NCBI GenBank assembly: GCA_029062985.1
Contig: JAIDPA010000182.1
Coordinates: 1-41,568, forward strand
Reading direction: 5' to 3'
Length of the DNA stretch: 41,568 bases
DNA from: Muribaculaceae bacterium
GTDB taxonomy: Bacteria > Bacteroidota > Bacteroidia > Bacteroidales > Muribaculaceae
Part shown: positions 1 to 8,271 of the stretch, one piece after another
How the letters are laid out: every line of letters starts with the position of its first letter
How positions within the stretch are numbered: the first letter of the stretch is position 1
Program-made: the position numbers and the translations under genes
The notes under the pieces: generated by a model
What the model was told of the DNA's origin: nothing
Databases searched by the model: none
Seen by the model: the letters and a program-made list of their open reading frames with translations, nothing else

Positions 1-300
1 TCGAGGCTCCTCGGGGAGGGAGGTTGTCCCTAACCTCCCGGGGCGGCAAAATGGTAATTTTTTGTATGGCGAGGGGGGAGATTACCTTATTGCTTCGGGG
101 GAAGTTGGGGACAACTTCCCTCCCCGGGCTTTTCTCAGGTTCCACTCGCAAAGAAATTACCATTTTGCCGCCGCGGGAAGTTGGGACAACTTCCCTCCCC
201 GGGCTTTTAAATTTAGAATTGAAAGTTGAAAATTGTAATAGCCTTTAGCCCCAATCTCCCAATCCCCCAATGCCCTAATCTCCCAGTGCCCTAATGACCC
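1..300. repeat. Intergenic repeat cluster with inverted and direct copies
   Basis: No gene is visible here. A unit made of a hairpin (gggaagttg, 3-nt loop, caacttccc) followed by tccccgggctttt occurs at about 97-133 and 174-207. A third, diverged copy lies in the opposite orientation at about 13-62; its reverse complement also shares the preceding attaccattttgccg segment found at 156-171. From 208 an AT-rich segment ends in aattgtaatagccttt, and 241-300 is a degenerate run of 8-base words such as ccctaatc and cccaatct. Related segments recur at 25192-25327. The short reading frame across this block is a by-product of the repeat. Confidence 0.7.
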
Positions 301-308
301 AATACAAT

Positions 309-340
309 ACACCCCGCGATTGAGGTCAATCGCGGGGTGT
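309..340 (-). terminator. Terminator hairpin downstream of korB
   Basis: A near-perfect stem (acaccccgcgatt with its complement, about 14 bp and a 4-nt loop) lies just downstream of the korB stop codon. The U-tract on the minus strand is poor (attgtattg), so the call rests on stem strength and position. Confidence 0.7.
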
Positions 341-363
341 GAAATGAGGGAAAGAGGAGGGAA

Positions 364-1386
364 TTATACGGTCCAGGTTTCCTGGGTCTTCATGATCATG
401 TCGCGAAGACCGGAGAAACCTTTCTTGGCTTTAACCTCTGCTACCTGTGCCTCTACATCCGCTTCATAGGAAGGAGCTTCCACATCGCGGATAACGCCCA
501 GAGCAAGGGGAAGATCATGTCCGTCCATGAGGGCAAGCTGGCGGTGGAGGATATCATCGACGGTATGAGCATCGTGAACGAGCACATCGTCAATAGTATA
601 GCCGTCTTCACCGACTGTAACAGCCTTGAGCTGGAAACCATCTCTTACAAGACCCTTCTCATTATTCTTGCCGAAGAGCATCTTCTCGCCCTGACGGAGA
701 GTAATGGTGCGCTCTGCGCGAACTTCCTTGTCAGAAAGCCAGGTGTGGATGCCATGATTGAAGATCACACAGTTCTGAAGCACCTCAACGACAGCTGTGC
801 CTTTATGACGGGCAGCTGCCACCATGATTTCGCGGGTCGTGTCGAGAGTGATGTCGAAACCGCGGGCAAAGAACTTTCCACGCGCTCCAAACACGAGCTC
901 AGCCGGAATGAAGGGATCTTCGGTGGTGCCGTAAGGTGATGATTTAGAAACGAATCCACGGTCGGAAGTGGGGGAGTACTGTCCTTTGGTCAATCCGTAG
1001 ATCTTATTATTGAAAAGGAGGATATTGATGTCGATGTTGCGGCGCAGAGCGTGTATGAAATGATTGCCGCCGATTGCGAGACCATCGCCGTCGCCTGAAA
1101 TCTGCCATACGGTGAGGTCAGGACGCGCTGTCTTCACGCCTGTCGCTATTGCTGCTGCACGTCCGTGGATGGTGTGCATGCCGTAGGTATTCATATAGTA
1201 AGGGAGGCGTGAGGAGCATCCGATACCTGAAATCACGGCAGTGTCTTTGGGAGCTACACCCACCTCAGCCATAGCCTTGTGGAGCACGTTGAGGATAGCA
1301 TGGTCGCCGCAGCCGGGACACCATCTTGCTGTCTGCTCATTCTTGAAATCGCCTGCAGCGAAAGTAACTGTCATATTCTCTTCCAT
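364..1386 (-). CDS. korB: 2-oxoacid:ferredoxin oxidoreductase subunit beta (KorB-like)
   Basis: 340 aa. TPP-binding subunit of the enzyme that oxidatively decarboxylates 2-oxoglutarate or a related 2-oxoacid to the acyl-CoA with ferredoxin as electron acceptor, in the cytoplasm. Visible marks are CPGCGDH near residue 23, whose cysteines are typical of the cluster-binding beta subunit, and the TPP motif GDGDG at 98-102 ending in NN at 126-127. The start is two bases after the korA stop, so the two are co-transcribed and translationally coupled; an alternative start is the next Met (residue 5). A terminator hairpin follows. The exact substrate (2-oxoglutarate versus other 2-oxoacids) cannot be fixed from sequence alone. 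Confidence 0.92.
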   Translation of the reverse strand: MEENMTVTFAAGDFKNEQTARWCPGCGDHAILNVLHKAMAEVGVAPKDTAVISGIGCSSRLPYYMNTYGMHTIHGRAAAIATGVKTARPDLTVWQISGDGDGLAIGGNHFIHALRRNIDINILLFNNKIYGLTKGQYSPTSDRGFVSKSSPYGTTEDPFIPAELVFGARGKFFARGFDITLDTTREIMVAAARHKGTAVVEVLQNCVIFNHGIHTWLSDKEVRAERTITLRQGEKMLFGKNNEKGLVRDGFQLKAVTVGEDGYTIDDVLVHDAHTVDDILHRQLALMDGHDLPLALGVIRDVEAPSYEADVEAQVAEVKAKKGFSGLRDMIMKTQETWTV

Positions 1387-1388
1387 GA

Positions 1389-3242
1389 TTATGCTTTGGC
1401 TAAGTTTTTCTTTACTCCGTCAACAATCTCCTCTACGAGGAAGGGTTGACCCTCGATTTTGTTAATTCTCAGAATCTCCTTGCCCGGGAGGTGCTGCTGC
1501 AGATAGTCGGCAAACATGCCGGTGTTGAGTTCTGCAACGATGATGTTCTTGTAGTTCTTAAGCACTTCGAGAGCATTCTTCGGGAGCGGGTTGATATAGC
1601 GGAAATGAGCGAGTGCGGTCGGGACGCCCTGTGCATTCAGCTCTGTGGCAGCTGTCAGGACATGACCGTATGTGCCGCCCCAGCCTACGAGGATTGTGTC
1701 GGCGTCAGCGTTGCATTCCACCTTGAGCTCGGGTATATCGTTGGCGATATTTGCAATTTTCTCACGACGGACATTGACCATGCGCTCGTGGTTAGGACCG
1801 TCAGTGGAGATGACAGATGTGTTGAAATCTTTCTCAAGACCACCTACACGGTGCATTCCCTTTTCCATGCCGGGCACAGCCCAGTAGCGCACGAGGCTTT
1901 CTGCATCGCGGTCGAAAGGTTTCCAGCCGTTCTCGAGCTGTTCGGGAGTGACGAAATTAGGCTTGATTTCGGGGAAGTCTTTCTCTTCGGGTATTCTCCA
2001 TGCGGAAGAGCCGTTGGCTATGAATGCATCTGTCAGAAGGATGACGGGAGTCATGTGTTCTACAGCTATACGTGCAGCCTCGAAAGCCATTGTGAAGCAG
2101 TCGGTGGGACTGGCGGCAGCGAGCACGCAGAGGGGACTTTCGCCGTTGCGTCCGTAGAGAGCCTGCATGAGGTCAGTCTGTTCGGTCTTGGTAGGCAGAC
2201 CTGTGGAGGGACCACCGCGCTGAACGTCAATCACCACGAGAGGAAGTTCTGCCATCACTGCCAGACCGATGCCTTCGCTCTTTAGGGCGAGACCGGGACC
2301 TGAAGTGGATGTCACGGCGAGATGACCGGCGTAGGAAGCTCCGATAGCTGAGCAGACGCCTGCAATTTCATCTTCCATCTGGCAAGCTTTCACACCGAGG
2401 TCTTTGCGTTTTGCAAGCTCGTGGAGGATGTCAGTGGCGGGAGTGATAGGGTATGAGCCCAGGAACAACGGACGTCCGCTCTTTTCGGAAGCCATGATGA
2501 GACCCCATGCAGTAGCAGTGTTACCGTTGACGTCGGTGTAAACGCCCGGGACTGCCTCATCCGATTCGATACGGTAGGTAGGCATTGAGGCGTGTGTATT
2601 GTGTCCGTAGTCCCAGCCGGCGTGTATCACCTTTTCATTGGCTTCGTAGACTGCGGGTTTCTTGGCGAATTTTGCTTTCAGTTTGGCAAGCACTTTGTCG
2701 ACCGGACGGTCGAAGAGCCAGCAGACAAGACCGAGGGCAAGCATATTCTTGCATTTCATGATAGCCTTGTTGTCCATACCTGAATCGGCGAGGGTGTGCT
2801 TAAGCAGCGTGGTCATCGGCACGAGCATGATGTGTTCAGGGTCAATGCCGAGCTCAGCTACCGGATCGTCAGTCTGATAGAGTGCTTTCTTGAGATTTGC
2901 GGGAGTGAAGGAATCTGCGTCGCAAATGATGATGCCCCCTTTCTTGAGATATTTGAGGTTGGTCTTGAGGGCAGCCGGGTTCATAGCCACGAGCACATCG
3001 GCATGGTCGCCGGGAGTATGAACATTTTTACCTACGCTGACCTGGAATCCGGAGACGCCGCTGAGGGAGCCTTGCGGGGCACGTATTTCAGCCGGATAAT
3101 CGGGGAAGGTGGAAATCAGGTTACCTTCGCCGGCAGAGACGTTGGAGAAGATGTTGCCGGCAAGCTGCATACCGTCGCCGGAGTCGCCGGAGAAGCGGAT
3201 AACAACCTTCTCAATACTCTTAACGTTAGAAGACTGTAGCAT
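1389..3242 (-). CDS. korA: 2-oxoacid:ferredoxin oxidoreductase subunit alpha (gamma-alpha fusion, KorA-like)
   Basis: 617 aa. Residues about 10-190 form the gamma-type domain (starting IRFSGDSGDGMQLAG). From about 215 follow the pyruvate:ferredoxin oxidoreductase N-terminal domain (GSYPITPATDI, EDEIAGVCSAIGASYAG, TSTSGPGLALKSEG) and a C-terminal transketolase-like domain. It binds substrate and CoA together with KorB. This fused architecture is the usual Bacteroidetes form. It is the first gene of a two-gene operon with a consensus promoter 83-112 bp upstream. Nothing is truncated. Confidence 0.93.
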   Translation of the reverse strand: MLQSSNVKSIEKVVIRFSGDSGDGMQLAGNIFSNVSAGEGNLISTFPDYPAEIRAPQGSLSGVSGFQVSVGKNVHTPGDHADVLVAMNPAALKTNLKYLKKGGIIICDADSFTPANLKKALYQTDDPVAELGIDPEHIMLVPMTTLLKHTLADSGMDNKAIMKCKNMLALGLVCWLFDRPVDKVLAKLKAKFAKKPAVYEANEKVIHAGWDYGHNTHASMPTYRIESDEAVPGVYTDVNGNTATAWGLIMASEKSGRPLFLGSYPITPATDILHELAKRKDLGVKACQMEDEIAGVCSAIGASYAGHLAVTSTSGPGLALKSEGIGLAVMAELPLVVIDVQRGGPSTGLPTKTEQTDLMQALYGRNGESPLCVLAAASPTDCFTMAFEAARIAVEHMTPVILLTDAFIANGSSAWRIPEEKDFPEIKPNFVTPEQLENGWKPFDRDAESLVRYWAVPGMEKGMHRVGGLEKDFNTSVISTDGPNHERMVNVRREKIANIANDIPELKVECNADADTILVGWGGTYGHVLTAATELNAQGVPTALAHFRYINPLPKNALEVLKNYKNIIVAELNTGMFADYLQQHLPGKEILRINKIEGQPFLVEEIVDGVKKNLAKA

Positions 3243-3324
3243 TTTGTTGGTTAGATTTAAGTTTCGGTTTGCGCCTTGTTCCGGCTTAGCCGGGACGCAA
3301 TAACGTGTTTCAAAAATTATGTGG

Positions 3325-3354
3325 CAAAGTTAGTGAAAAACTTTATTACGCAAA
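3325..3354 (-). promoter_or_regulatory. korAB promoter (Bacteroidetes type)
   Basis: On the minus strand a TTTG -33 box (3351-3354) is followed after 18 nt by TAACTTTG (3325-3332), which fits TAnnTTTG. The expected transcript begins near 3320 and gives a leader of about 78 nt. That leader contains a closed hairpin at 3269-3300 (ttgcg/cgcaa outside, ccggc/gccgg inside). Confidence 0.7.
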
Positions 3355-3359
3355 ACAAA

Positions 3360-3401
3360 AAAGGAAATTTTTCTTTAATTAAAATAAAAAATCTTTCCTT
3401 T
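3360..3401. repeat. AT-rich inverted repeat in the korA to Bro-N spacer
   Basis: AAAGGAAA (3360-3367) and TTTCCTTT (3394-3401) are perfect inverted arms around an AT-rich loop, just upstream of the korA promoter. They could be a weak terminator for the Bro-N transcript or a regulator site. The rest of the 319-bp spacer holds the korA leader and the yifB relic listed separately. Confidence 0.4.
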
Positions 3402-3482
3402 GAAATAGCAAATTTCTATAATGCAGGTTTTAAACCCCGGGAAGACACAGTGATTTTGCAACAAAATTCTATAAAAACGGTA

Positions 3483-3528
3483 TAGATTCCCTATCCTCAA
3501 TCTTGAAGCGAAGCTACTGCACGGCACG
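3483..3528 (-). pseudogene. Degenerate yifB fragment
   Basis: Bases 3502-3528 match the intact yifB at 4684-4710 in 25 of 27 positions and in the same orientation; similarity continues more weakly to 3483 (tagattcc is identical in both). Read on the minus strand it gives RAVQ, a TAG stop, then LRFK, against RGVQQLRFK in yifB. This is a broken internal piece of a yifB-type gene downstream of the Bro-N gene. It suggests that a duplicated or exchanged yifB copy once lay here and decayed. Confidence 0.6.
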
Positions 3529-3561
3529 ATTTAGGGCAAAGACACTTTATAAACGCTACGC

Positions 3562-4401
3562 TCATTCGATTTCTTTCTTTGGGTGCTGGTTTCCCAAGTA
3601 ATCTTGTGCTTTGACGGAGGAAATGACACTGCGGCCGAGTTTGGTCTCCAGTTCGTTACGGGCTGCTTTGGCAACATTGCCTCCACTTTTGGCTATACTT
3701 ACATGATGTCCCATTGAAGCTGGATTTTGTTGCTTGGAAATCTCTGTGGCTGAGGCTTCTGCAAGCATATTGAGCGCGAGTTCAATATTCGTCATATTAT
3801 CACGGAGTGATTCCTTATGAAGACCTTTGAAATCCTTGTATTCTCGTGTCTTCATACCGCTCCATTGCTTTGTGATAATATCGGTCAGCATCCCGTATTT
3901 CTCATTTGGAACTTGTCCACGTTTCCATTCATCGGTAAGCTGTTTTCTTATATCAATTCCGCGTATCCTACTATTTATCCATTCCTCTGAATAGCCCAAA
4001 CGGCGATAATCAGCCACAGCCTGTTCGATTGATAATTCCGGATCTTGGAGCTGGTCAATTCTTGTGGCAGCCACCCCCGCCATCCATTGCTTGAAAGGCT
4101 CCGCTTTTGGAGAGGGTATCGACTGAATGATACGGAAAAATTGTTCACATGTAGCGACATCAGTCAAACGCATTTTGCCGTCGGCTGCAGGAAGTTTCAA
4201 CTGTACGATATTTTCGTACACTTCACTTCCTTCCTTTTTAAGCTTTCTTTTTAAGTCACTTAAGTATCTGCGAGGATTTTCGCTGTCAGTCAGCACTTGG
4301 ACTACATCCACAACTGAAAAATACCATTCTTCAGTTTCACTATCCCAAGCGGTACGGATTTTATTCTCGTCAAAGAGTTGTATTTGGTTCTTTTTTGTCA
4401 T
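3562..4401 (-). CDS. Bro-N (phage antirepressor-like) domain protein
   Basis: 279 aa. The N-terminal ~110 residues look like a Bro-N DNA-binding domain, with WYFSVVDVVQVLTDSENPRRYLSDLKRKL near residue 25 and the KLPAADGKMRLTDVATCEQFFRIIQSI region. The remainder carries the W(A)GV..R.D..QDPE and WIN.RIRGI segments seen in free-standing Bro-N proteins of Bacteroidetes and distantly in DinD. Such proteins occur in phages and as chromosomal singles; the cellular role is not known to me. The gene begins 21 bp after yifB, so it is probably co-transcribed with that competence-related gene. No other phage gene is nearby. A yifB relic lies 34 bp beyond the stop. Confidence 0.75.
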   Translation of the reverse strand: MTKKNQIQLFDENKIRTAWDSETEEWYFSVVDVVQVLTDSENPRRYLSDLKRKLKKEGSEVYENIVQLKLPAADGKMRLTDVATCEQFFRIIQSIPSPKAEPFKQWMAGVAATRIDQLQDPELSIEQAVADYRRLGYSEEWINSRIRGIDIRKQLTDEWKRGQVPNEKYGMLTDIITKQWSGMKTREYKDFKGLHKESLRDNMTNIELALNMLAEASATEISKQQNPASMGHHVSIAKSGGNVAKAARNELETKLGRSVISSVKAQDYLGNQHPKKEIE

Positions 4402-4422
4402 AATTACAATGAGTTTAATTAA

Positions 4423-5967
4423 TTAGAAGGTTTTGCCGTAGTTGCCGCGGTCGAGGGAGCGATAGCCGATGGCTTCGGCTATGTGGGCTACCCGGACATT
4501 ATCGGAGCCGTCAAGGTCAGCGATTGTACGGGCTACACGCAGGATGCGGTCGAAAGCGCGTGCCGACATGTTGAGGCGCGTCATGCGGTCTTTGAGCTTT
4601 GCAAGACCTTCAGCATCGGGCCAGGCATATTTATGGAGGAGGCGAGAATTCATCTGGGCATTGCAGTAGATTCCTTTCTCGTCCTTGAAGCGAAGCTGCT
4701 GCACGCCACGGGCTGTCATCACTCTCTGACGGATGTGTTCGCTCTTTTCTGCGGGAGCGGTGTTTGCCATGTCATCAAAACTGACAGGCTGAATCTCTAC
4801 CTGAATATCAATTCTGTCAAGGAGCGGACCCGAGATGCGGTTCATATATCTGGTGACCGCGCCCGGAGCACAGGTGCATTGCTTCGTGGGATGTCCGTAA
4901 TAACCGCAGGGGCAAGGGTTCATCGACGCCACGAGCATAAAGGAAGCGGGATAATTGACGGTGTATTTAGCGCGGGCAACGGTTATCACGCGGTCTTCGA
5001 TAGGCTGGCGGAGCACTTCCAGCACCTGCCTCGGAAACTCCGGAAATTCATCAAGAAAGAGAACGCCGTTATGGGCAAGGGAAATCTCGCCGGGCATAGG
5101 ATTGGTGCCTCCTCCGACAAGGGCAACCGGAGAAACGGTATGGTGTGGCGTACGGAACGGTCGGCGGGTCATGAGCATGGATCCTCTTGACAATTTTCCG
5201 GCTACGGAATGAATCTTTGTCGTCTCCAGAGCTTCTCCGAGACTGAGGGGAGGAAGAATCGAGGGGATACGCTTAGCCATCATTGACTTGCCGGCTCCGG
5301 GAGGTCCGATCATCAGGAGATTGTGTCCTCCTGCACAAGCCACTTCAAAAGCTCTTTTCACCGAATCCTGACCCTTGACTTCGGAGAAGTCGAAATCAAA
5401 TGAGGCAGCTTCGGCAGCAAACATTTCGCGGGTGTTGATGAGGGTGGGCTTGAGGTCGGAAGATTCGGAAATGAGGGCAGCGGCTTCCCCGAGGCTCTTC
5501 ACACCGAACACTTCAATACGATTCACCACAGCAGCTTCCGTCACGTTAGCTTCCGGCACAATCAGACGCTTAAATCCCATCTCGCGCGCCTTTACAGCCA
5601 TCGGGAGCGCCCCTTTGACGGGTAATACCGAACCATCGAGCGAGAGTTCGCCCAGCATCATATATTCGGAAAGATGATCGGCAGGAATCATTTCATGGGC
5701 TGAGAGCACGCCGATAGCCATCGGGAGGTCGAATCCGGCTCCCTCTTTCTTTATATCGGCAGGCGCAAGGTTGATGATTGTGCGGCGATGTGGGAATGAA
5801 AGCCCGGTATGGGTCACAGCCGACACCATCCTCTGATAGCTTTCCTTGACAGCTGTGTCGGGCAGACCGACGATTGAGAAAGTGGAACCGTTTCCTCCGT
5901 CAGTCTCTATTGTGACGGGGAAGGCATCGATTCCTTGAATGGCGGCGGTATAGACTTTGGTCAGCAT
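4423..5967 (-). CDS. yifB: YifB/ComM family AAA+ Mg-chelatase-like ATPase
   Basis: 514 aa, full length. Order of parts: N-terminal ChlI-like domain (about 20-150), AAA+ core with Walker A GPPGAGKS (221-228) and Walker B GVLFLDEF (301-308), a cysteine-rich NPCPCGYYGHPTKQCTC segment near 352, and the C-terminal Mg-chelatase domain. ComM of this family is a hexameric helicase that promotes branch migration during natural transformation in other bacteria; that role is inferred here. comM is a known insertion hotspot in Acinetobacter, which is of interest given the relic copy and the Bro-N gene immediately downstream. Confidence 0.92.
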   Translation of the reverse strand: MLTKVYTAAIQGIDAFPVTIETDGGNGSTFSIVGLPDTAVKESYQRMVSAVTHTGLSFPHRRTIINLAPADIKKEGAGFDLPMAIGVLSAHEMIPADHLSEYMMLGELSLDGSVLPVKGALPMAVKAREMGFKRLIVPEANVTEAAVVNRIEVFGVKSLGEAAALISESSDLKPTLINTREMFAAEAASFDFDFSEVKGQDSVKRAFEVACAGGHNLLMIGPPGAGKSMMAKRIPSILPPLSLGEALETTKIHSVAGKLSRGSMLMTRRPFRTPHHTVSPVALVGGGTNPMPGEISLAHNGVLFLDEFPEFPRQVLEVLRQPIEDRVITVARAKYTVNYPASFMLVASMNPCPCGYYGHPTKQCTCAPGAVTRYMNRISGPLLDRIDIQVEIQPVSFDDMANTAPAEKSEHIRQRVMTARGVQQLRFKDEKGIYCNAQMNSRLLHKYAWPDAEGLAKLKDRMTRLNMSARAFDRILRVARTIADLDGSDNVRVAHIAEAIGYRSLDRGNYGKTF

Positions 5968-6016
5968 CGGCAGAAACGAAAGATGATATAGCGGAATAAA
6001 AAGAATTGCAGACAGC

Positions 6017-7054
6017 TTATTTTTTCATCAGGCGGCGGAATGCCTTAAATGCAGAGTCCGGTTCGGAGCCCCTATAATTCTGATTGCCGACTGAATCCAC
6101 AACCATAAAGAAAGGGACACGTGGCACATTCAGAGTCATAATCTTTTCATCAGCAAACCCTGCGGGAGCCCACATCCTCACCACTTTTTTCAAAGAATCT
6201 TTTCTGATCTGAGACCTCCATGACAGGGAATCGGGGTCAAGACAGATGTCAGCAATGTTGCGGAGGGCTGAATCAGGATATTCCTTCACCAGCGCTTTCA
6301 CCGAATCCATCATATCTTTCCGCTCTTTCACGTTAGCCATCCAGAAATAAATGAGAGTTGCTTTAACAGAATCCGTACGGAGAGTGTCCACCTCATGCTT
6401 TGAGGCTGAGCGGAGAGCCATTGAATATAGACGGGAACGTGGAGAGACCTTTATTCCGGGCTGGTCGGAACGTCCCACAAGATGAGTCCATTTAGAATCG
6501 GCGGCATCACCCTTGAGGCTGCGCCAGAGCGTGCGGAATGTTTCCTCATCGTCAATACGGGAGAATGTCGTCAGCAACAACAATGCCGACAAGGGATTAT
6601 CAGGATTTGCAGTCACGTATTTCTTTACCGCATCATTAATCTTCTCAGCATCGGCAGATGAAAGAGCGTCGGCATTAGCATTTCTCCATTGAGACCATTC
6701 CTCATTTATGTCATTTCCGCCGACAGTCCATTTCGCAGGGGCAGTCTCTTTTCCCGAGATTGAGATCTTATCGCCACGTTCGGCATATACCATCAGTGGA
6801 TAAGCTTTCGGACCGACATAAATGTAGACCAACGCCGGGTTTATTGTCGGACCCTTGAAATCGCCCTTTCCTCCGTTAATAGCCACAGCCGATTCCCTTA
6901 TGAATCCTCCCCGTCTGTCGGAGGCATAGTAAATCAGCTTGTAGTTGGCGTTAAGTTCCTGAGGTAGGGAAAAGTCAATAGAAAACTCCTTCTTGCCACA
7001 TCCGGCAAGAAGAATCAGGGAGAAGAAAAGAAAAATGCGTATAATTTTCATCAT
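6017..7054 (-). CDS. Thioredoxin-fold lipoprotein (DUF4369-like, no CxxC)
   Basis: 345 aa from the chosen Met at 7054 (an upstream in-frame ATG at 7084 would add ten residues and lies upstream of the predicted transcription start; 7051 is also possible). Signal peptide MMKIIRIFLFFSLILLAGC with lipobox LAGC, then a beta-rich N-terminal region (about 25-110) like the DUF4369 domain of Bacteroidetes TlpA-type proteins. The C-terminus VPRVPFFMVVDSVG resembles the last strands of a thioredoxin fold, but the CxxC redox pair is missing, so a disulfide reductase role is unlikely. Probably a periplasmic or outer-membrane-attached protein. A consensus promoter abuts the start codon. Confidence 0.7.
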   Translation of the reverse strand: MMKIIRIFLFFSLILLAGCGKKEFSIDFSLPQELNANYKLIYYASDRRGGFIRESAVAINGGKGDFKGPTINPALVYIYVGPKAYPLMVYAERGDKISISGKETAPAKWTVGGNDINEEWSQWRNANADALSSADAEKINDAVKKYVTANPDNPLSALLLLTTFSRIDDEETFRTLWRSLKGDAADSKWTHLVGRSDQPGIKVSPRSRLYSMALRSASKHEVDTLRTDSVKATLIYFWMANVKERKDMMDSVKALVKEYPDSALRNIADICLDPDSLSWRSQIRKDSLKKVVRMWAPAGFADEKIMTLNVPRVPFFMVVDSVGNQNYRGSEPDSAFKAFRRLMKK

Positions 7055-7057
7055 ACG

Positions 7058-7089
7058 CAAAAGTATACAAAAAAATGGAAACAATCAAA
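7058..7089 (-). promoter_or_regulatory. Promoter abutting the lipoprotein start codon
   Basis: A TTTG (7086-7089), 20-nt spacer and TACTTTTG (7058-7065) form a full Bacteroidetes promoter. The box ends three bases before ATG 7054, so transcription should begin on or next to the start codon, giving a leaderless or nearly leaderless mRNA. Confidence 0.65.
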
Positions 7090-7094
7090 AGAAA

Positions 7095-8174
7095 TCATAC
7101 GAAGTTGTCGCCGAACCTTGATTTTATCTCGTTAACAATCTGGCGTATTTTCTGTTCTTCCTCAAGGGGATAGATGAGCAGGGCATTTTCGGAATCTGCC
7201 ACAATGTAATCCTTAAGCCCTTTGACCACAATCACCTTATCGGAGGAAGTAGCGAAAATCGAGCCTTGGCAGTCAGTCGGGAGCACCTTGCAGTTTTGAG
7301 TCACGTTGCCGTCGGAGTTATGTGGGGATGCCTCATACAAGGCATGCCATGTGCCCAGGTCGCTCCAGCCGAGGTCAACTGTCTTCACATAGACATTGTC
7401 AGCTTTTTCCATTATTGCATAGTCAATGGAAATGCCTTGGGCATTCGGAAAATTCTTTTCTATGAATGCCGCTTCTTCTGCTGAGCCGTATATACCGTCA
7501 GGGGCATGAAACAGATTGCCTATGTTTGGGGCATATTTATCAAAAGCCTTCAGGATACTTTTCGCCGACCATAGGAACATGCCTGAATTCCAGAAAAATT
7601 CTCCGCTTTTCAGAAACAGTTCCGCCATTTCCCGATTAGGTTTCTCTGTGAACGATTTCACTTTTCTTATTCCTTGCCATCCTTTGACCTTTGTCCCCTG
7701 CTGGATATATCCATAGCCGGTGTTCGGGTTTGTCGGATTTATACCTAACGTGAGCAGACGGTCATCTTTCTCCACAAAATCGAATCCCTCAAGAATGGCC
7801 GCCTCAAACTCCCGCTCTTTAAGCACGAGATGGTCTGAGGGAAGGGTCACAATCGCGGCATCAGGATTCAGGGCAGCGATATGATTGGCAGCCCAGCAAA
7901 TGCAAGGGGCGGTGTTTCTCCGCGCCGGTTCGAGCAGAATGTTTTCCTGACGTATCTCAGGAAGCTGTTCCCGGATGAGGGGTTCATAAAGGCGGTTGGT
8001 CACGAGCACTATATTCTCGGGGGGAACAATCGAGGATATACGTTCAACCGTGAGCTGGAGCAGGCTCCTGCCTGTTCCGAAGAAGTCAAGAAACTGTTTA
8101 GGGCGGTCGGTTCGGCTGAAGGGCCAGAATCTGGAGCCGACACCTCCGCACATAATTACGCAATAGCGATTCAT
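7095..8174 (-). CDS. manC: Mannose-1-phosphate guanylyltransferase
   Basis: 359 aa. It makes GDP-mannose from mannose-1-phosphate and GTP for polysaccharide and GDP-fucose synthesis. The N-terminal nucleotidyltransferase signature is CGGVGSRFWPFSRTDRPKQF (residues 9-28), followed by LEPARRNTAPCI and TLPSDH in the central core and FWNSGMFLWSA. It is the short form without the C-terminal isomerase domain, common in Bacteroidetes. It ends 41 bp before the lipoprotein start, which nevertheless has its own promoter. The last ~35 residues (SENALLIYPLEEEQKIRQIV) match the family end, so it is complete. Confidence 0.92.
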   Translation of the reverse strand: MNRYCVIMCGGVGSRFWPFSRTDRPKQFLDFFGTGRSLLQLTVERISSIVPPENIVLVTNRLYEPLIREQLPEIRQENILLEPARRNTAPCICWAANHIAALNPDAAIVTLPSDHLVLKEREFEAAILEGFDFVEKDDRLLTLGINPTNPNTGYGYIQQGTKVKGWQGIRKVKSFTEKPNREMAELFLKSGEFFWNSGMFLWSAKSILKAFDKYAPNIGNLFHAPDGIYGSAEEAAFIEKNFPNAQGISIDYAIMEKADNVYVKTVDLGWSDLGTWHALYEASPHNSDGNVTQNCKVLPTDCQGSIFATSSDKVIVVKGLKDYIVADSENALLIYPLEEEQKIRQIVNEIKSRFGDNFV

Positions 8175-8271
8175 GATGATAAATTAAATTTCGTCACCCA
8201 ACTTAAAAGTTGCAGGCGTATCGGGTTATGGGGATAGGTAAGGAGAGATTTCTTTGAAAAAGTCCGTTGAA

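Noticed and set aside
24-248. 74-codon plus-strand frame at the left edge
   Set aside because: It reads straight through the repeat units, giving repeated TTSLPGL peptides; better explained as repeat sequence.
1446-2285. 279-codon plus-strand frame opposite korA
   Set aside because: It is the antisense shadow of a well-recognised gene and has no family resemblance or start context.
3562-4401. Prophage at the Bro-N gene
   Set aside because: Neighbours on both sides are core genes and no integrase, capsid or terminase gene is present.
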